Notes under the pieces: generated by a model | Databases searched by the model: none | Told to the model about the DNA's origin: nothing | The model's input: only the letters and a program-made list of their open reading frames with translations | Program-made: the position numbers and the translations under genes | Shown here: positions 39,050 to 40,282 of the stretch, one piece after another | Position numbering within the stretch: the first letter of the stretch is position 1 | How the letters are laid out: every line of letters begins with the position of its first letter | Origin: Deltaproteobacteria bacterium | GTDB taxonomy: Bacteria > Myxococcota_A > Polyangia > Polyangiales > Polyangiaceae | Reading direction: 5' to 3' | Length of the DNA stretch: 40,282 nt | Assembly (NCBI GenBank): GCA_003235365.1 | Contig: QJWJ01000068.1 | Span: 1 to 40,282 of the forward strand

Positions 39050-40282
39050 TCAGCGCTCGATTCGCGAGATGCGCACCAGTACGTTCGCGTCGTTCTGAAA
39101 CTCGTACACGGTGGTAAAGCGTCTGTCGGTCCAATTCTCGTAGCCAGGGTATGGTTGGTTCGTGGACAGTTGGATTTGTTGAATCACGTAGACGTCCTGG
39201 AACAACCGACGATTCAACGCCGTCAGCAAGTGGATGTCTCGACGGGCAGATTCGAAGGTCATGGCGCCGTAACCCATGATGGTGAAGTGACTGGGCCGGT
39301 CCGTGACGATGAGAATGTCCTGCTGGCGCACGGACTCGAAGAAGCGCCAGGTTGCGGCATTTTCTCGCGTCTGGGTGAGCCGGGTCGAGAAGCGGGCCTG
39401 AGCAGCCACCGGCAGCTGCACGACGAAAACGCCCACCGCCAACAGAATGGGCGCGAGCGGTGGTAGTCGCCTGGACACGACCGTCACGGCCCACGCCGCC
39501 GCGAACGAGAGAAAGGTGTCGATCGGTATCAGCAAACGCGCCGCTGAAGGGTACTGGGCGCGGCTCCACACATAGGTGAAGATGATGAACGCCGCCGATC
39601 CCATCCAAGTGCCGACCAGAATTGCAAACTTCGCTTCGGGCGCCGTCCAGTCGCGTCGACGAGCGTAGCCATACAGGGATCGCAACCACAGAGCGCAGCC
39701 GCCGATACCGAGGGCGATCACGAGCGCCGAGTGCGCGGGGTAGATGCCAAACGGGTCGAAGAGCGGCTCGAAGTACTCGGCAACGTTGTTGACGAAGTTC
39801 TGATAGCTGAAGGCGGCGCTTCCCGACTCTTGCGGAGGAACGTTGCCGCGTAGGATCGACTGCCAGATGCGGGGCGCCAAATACAGCGGCGTCAACGCAT
39901 AGACCAGGGCGAAGGGCCGAAGCATGCTCCAGCTGCAGCTCTTGACGACCACCAGCACCAGCACGACCGGCGCAATGAACAGCGCGGATTCGTAGCGTGT
40001 CTCCGCAAACAGGCAGAGACTCAGCCACAAGCTGGCCAGTCCTCTGGGACTAGGCCTGCGAAAATGGTCGAAAGCCCTGTCGAGGACGAGTAGTCCCAGC
40101 ACCGCCGCAAGGAAATCGAAACCTGCGGAACGCACGGACATGAGAGTGATGGGGTGGGCAACGACGAACAGAGCCGCGACAACGGCGAAGATCGAGCCGC
40201 CCAGCATTTTCGCGAGCCGATAACTCAGCAAGACGAAGACCGGGAGCAGCAGCACGTTCAGCAGGAAGGCGTTTCTGTAGGA
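39050..40282 (-). CDS. Polytopic membrane protein, GT-C/ArnT-like (5' truncated by window end)
   Basis: The frame is open to the window edge; a GTG at 40255 exists, but the codons beyond it continue as Ser-Tyr-Arg-Asn-Ala-Phe-Leu-Leu-Asn, typical of the inside of this family, so the gene is partial. At least 410 residues are visible, with about eight hydrophobic helices. The stretch Val-Ala-His-Pro-Ile-Thr-Leu-Met-Ser-Val-Arg-Ser-Ala-Gly-Phe-Asp resembles the GT39/ArnT/PMT group, whose members use polyprenyl-phosphate sugars. The soluble C-terminus ends with a beta-rich segment. Likely a glycosyltransferase acting with the adjacent operon, but acceptor and donor are unknown. Confidence 0.75.
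   Translation of the reverse strand, partial: SYRNAFLLNVLLLPVFVLLSYRLAKMLGGSIFAVVAALFVVAHPITLMSVRSAGFDFLAAVLGLLVLDRAFDHFRRPSPRGLASLWLSLCLFAETRYESALFIAPVVLVLVVVKSCSWSMLRPFALVYALTPLYLAPRIWQSILRGNVPPQESGSAAFSYQNFVNNVAEYFEPLFDPFGIYPAHSALVIALGIGGCALWLRSLYGYARRRDWTAPEAKFAILVGTWMGSAAFIIFTYVWSRAQYPSAARLLIPIDTFLSFAAAWAVTVVSRRLPPLAPILLAVGVFVVQLPVAAQARFSTRLTQTRENAATWRFFESVRQQDILIVTDRPSHFTIMGYGAMTFESARRDIHLLTALNRRLFQDVYVIQQIQLSTNQPYPGYENWTDRRFTTVYEFQNDANVLVRISRIER

Noticed and set aside
1..40282. tRNA, rRNA, riboswitch, integrase or phage genes
   Set aside because: I looked for the usual signatures in the intergenic regions and found none; a dedicated covariance-model scan was not possible.

Overview
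The window comes from a high-GC bacterium, most probably a myxobacterium (Myxococcota, perhaps a Polyangiales-type lineage). Supporting signs are a C-terminal MYXO-CTERM sorting tail (Gly-Cys-Ser-Cys, a hydrophobic helix, then an Arg cluster) on the esterase at 29546-31093, many lipoproteins with long Pro/Ser/Thr/Gly/Asp linkers after the lipobox, a fibro-slime-domain lipoprotein, leucine-rich-repeat lipoproteins, and a DUF1592/DUF1552 gene pair typical of Planctomycetota and Myxococcota. No rRNA, tRNA, CRISPR array, transposase or phage gene was seen.

Layout. 1-16058 is mostly a surface and secreted-protein region: a truncated esterase, the DUF1592-DUF1552 operon, an L-domain-like lipoprotein with a 21-bp tandem repeat, a GH5 glycosidase lipoprotein behind an AraC regulator, a fibro-slime lipoprotein, a 23-repeat LRR lipoprotein, and an orphan lipoprotein. 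A 50-bp imperfect inverted repeat lies in the AraC/fibro-slime divergent gap, and a 1.4-kb gene-poor stretch (13415-14870) contains a decayed 41-bp-period repeat.

16680-22811 is a tight six-gene plus-strand operon: geranylgeranyl-reductase-family flavoprotein, SAM methyltransferase, polyprenyl diphosphate synthase, an unknown protein with a beta-sandwich-like N-terminus, a CrtC/AttH-like (lipocalin-type) protein, and an SCP2-like lipid-binding protein. It reads as an undescribed terpenoid or isoprenoid-lipid pathway. It converges on a four-gene minus-strand operon (25823-22891) of unrecognised cytosolic proteins: one with four 12-residue repeats, two with Ig-like segments, and one with phasin-like helices and a Lys/Ala-rich tail. 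Together these are the best candidate for a new system, possibly making and packaging an isoprenoid lipid; that link is inference.

26764-33306 holds a HAF-repeat lipoprotein, a YdeI-family protein, a DHFR/RibD-like reductase, and a divergent pair for plant-polysaccharide attack: a CE1-type esterase with a MYXO-CTERM tail (preceded by a convincing 55-codon small ORF) and a GH54 alpha-L-arabinofuranosidase lipoprotein. 33326-39018 is a coupled operon for an unusual glycan step: split transketolase halves, a polyprenyl-phosphate-type GT2, an SDR, and a large GT-C-like membrane protein. A second GT-C-like membrane gene runs off the right edge on the opposite strand.
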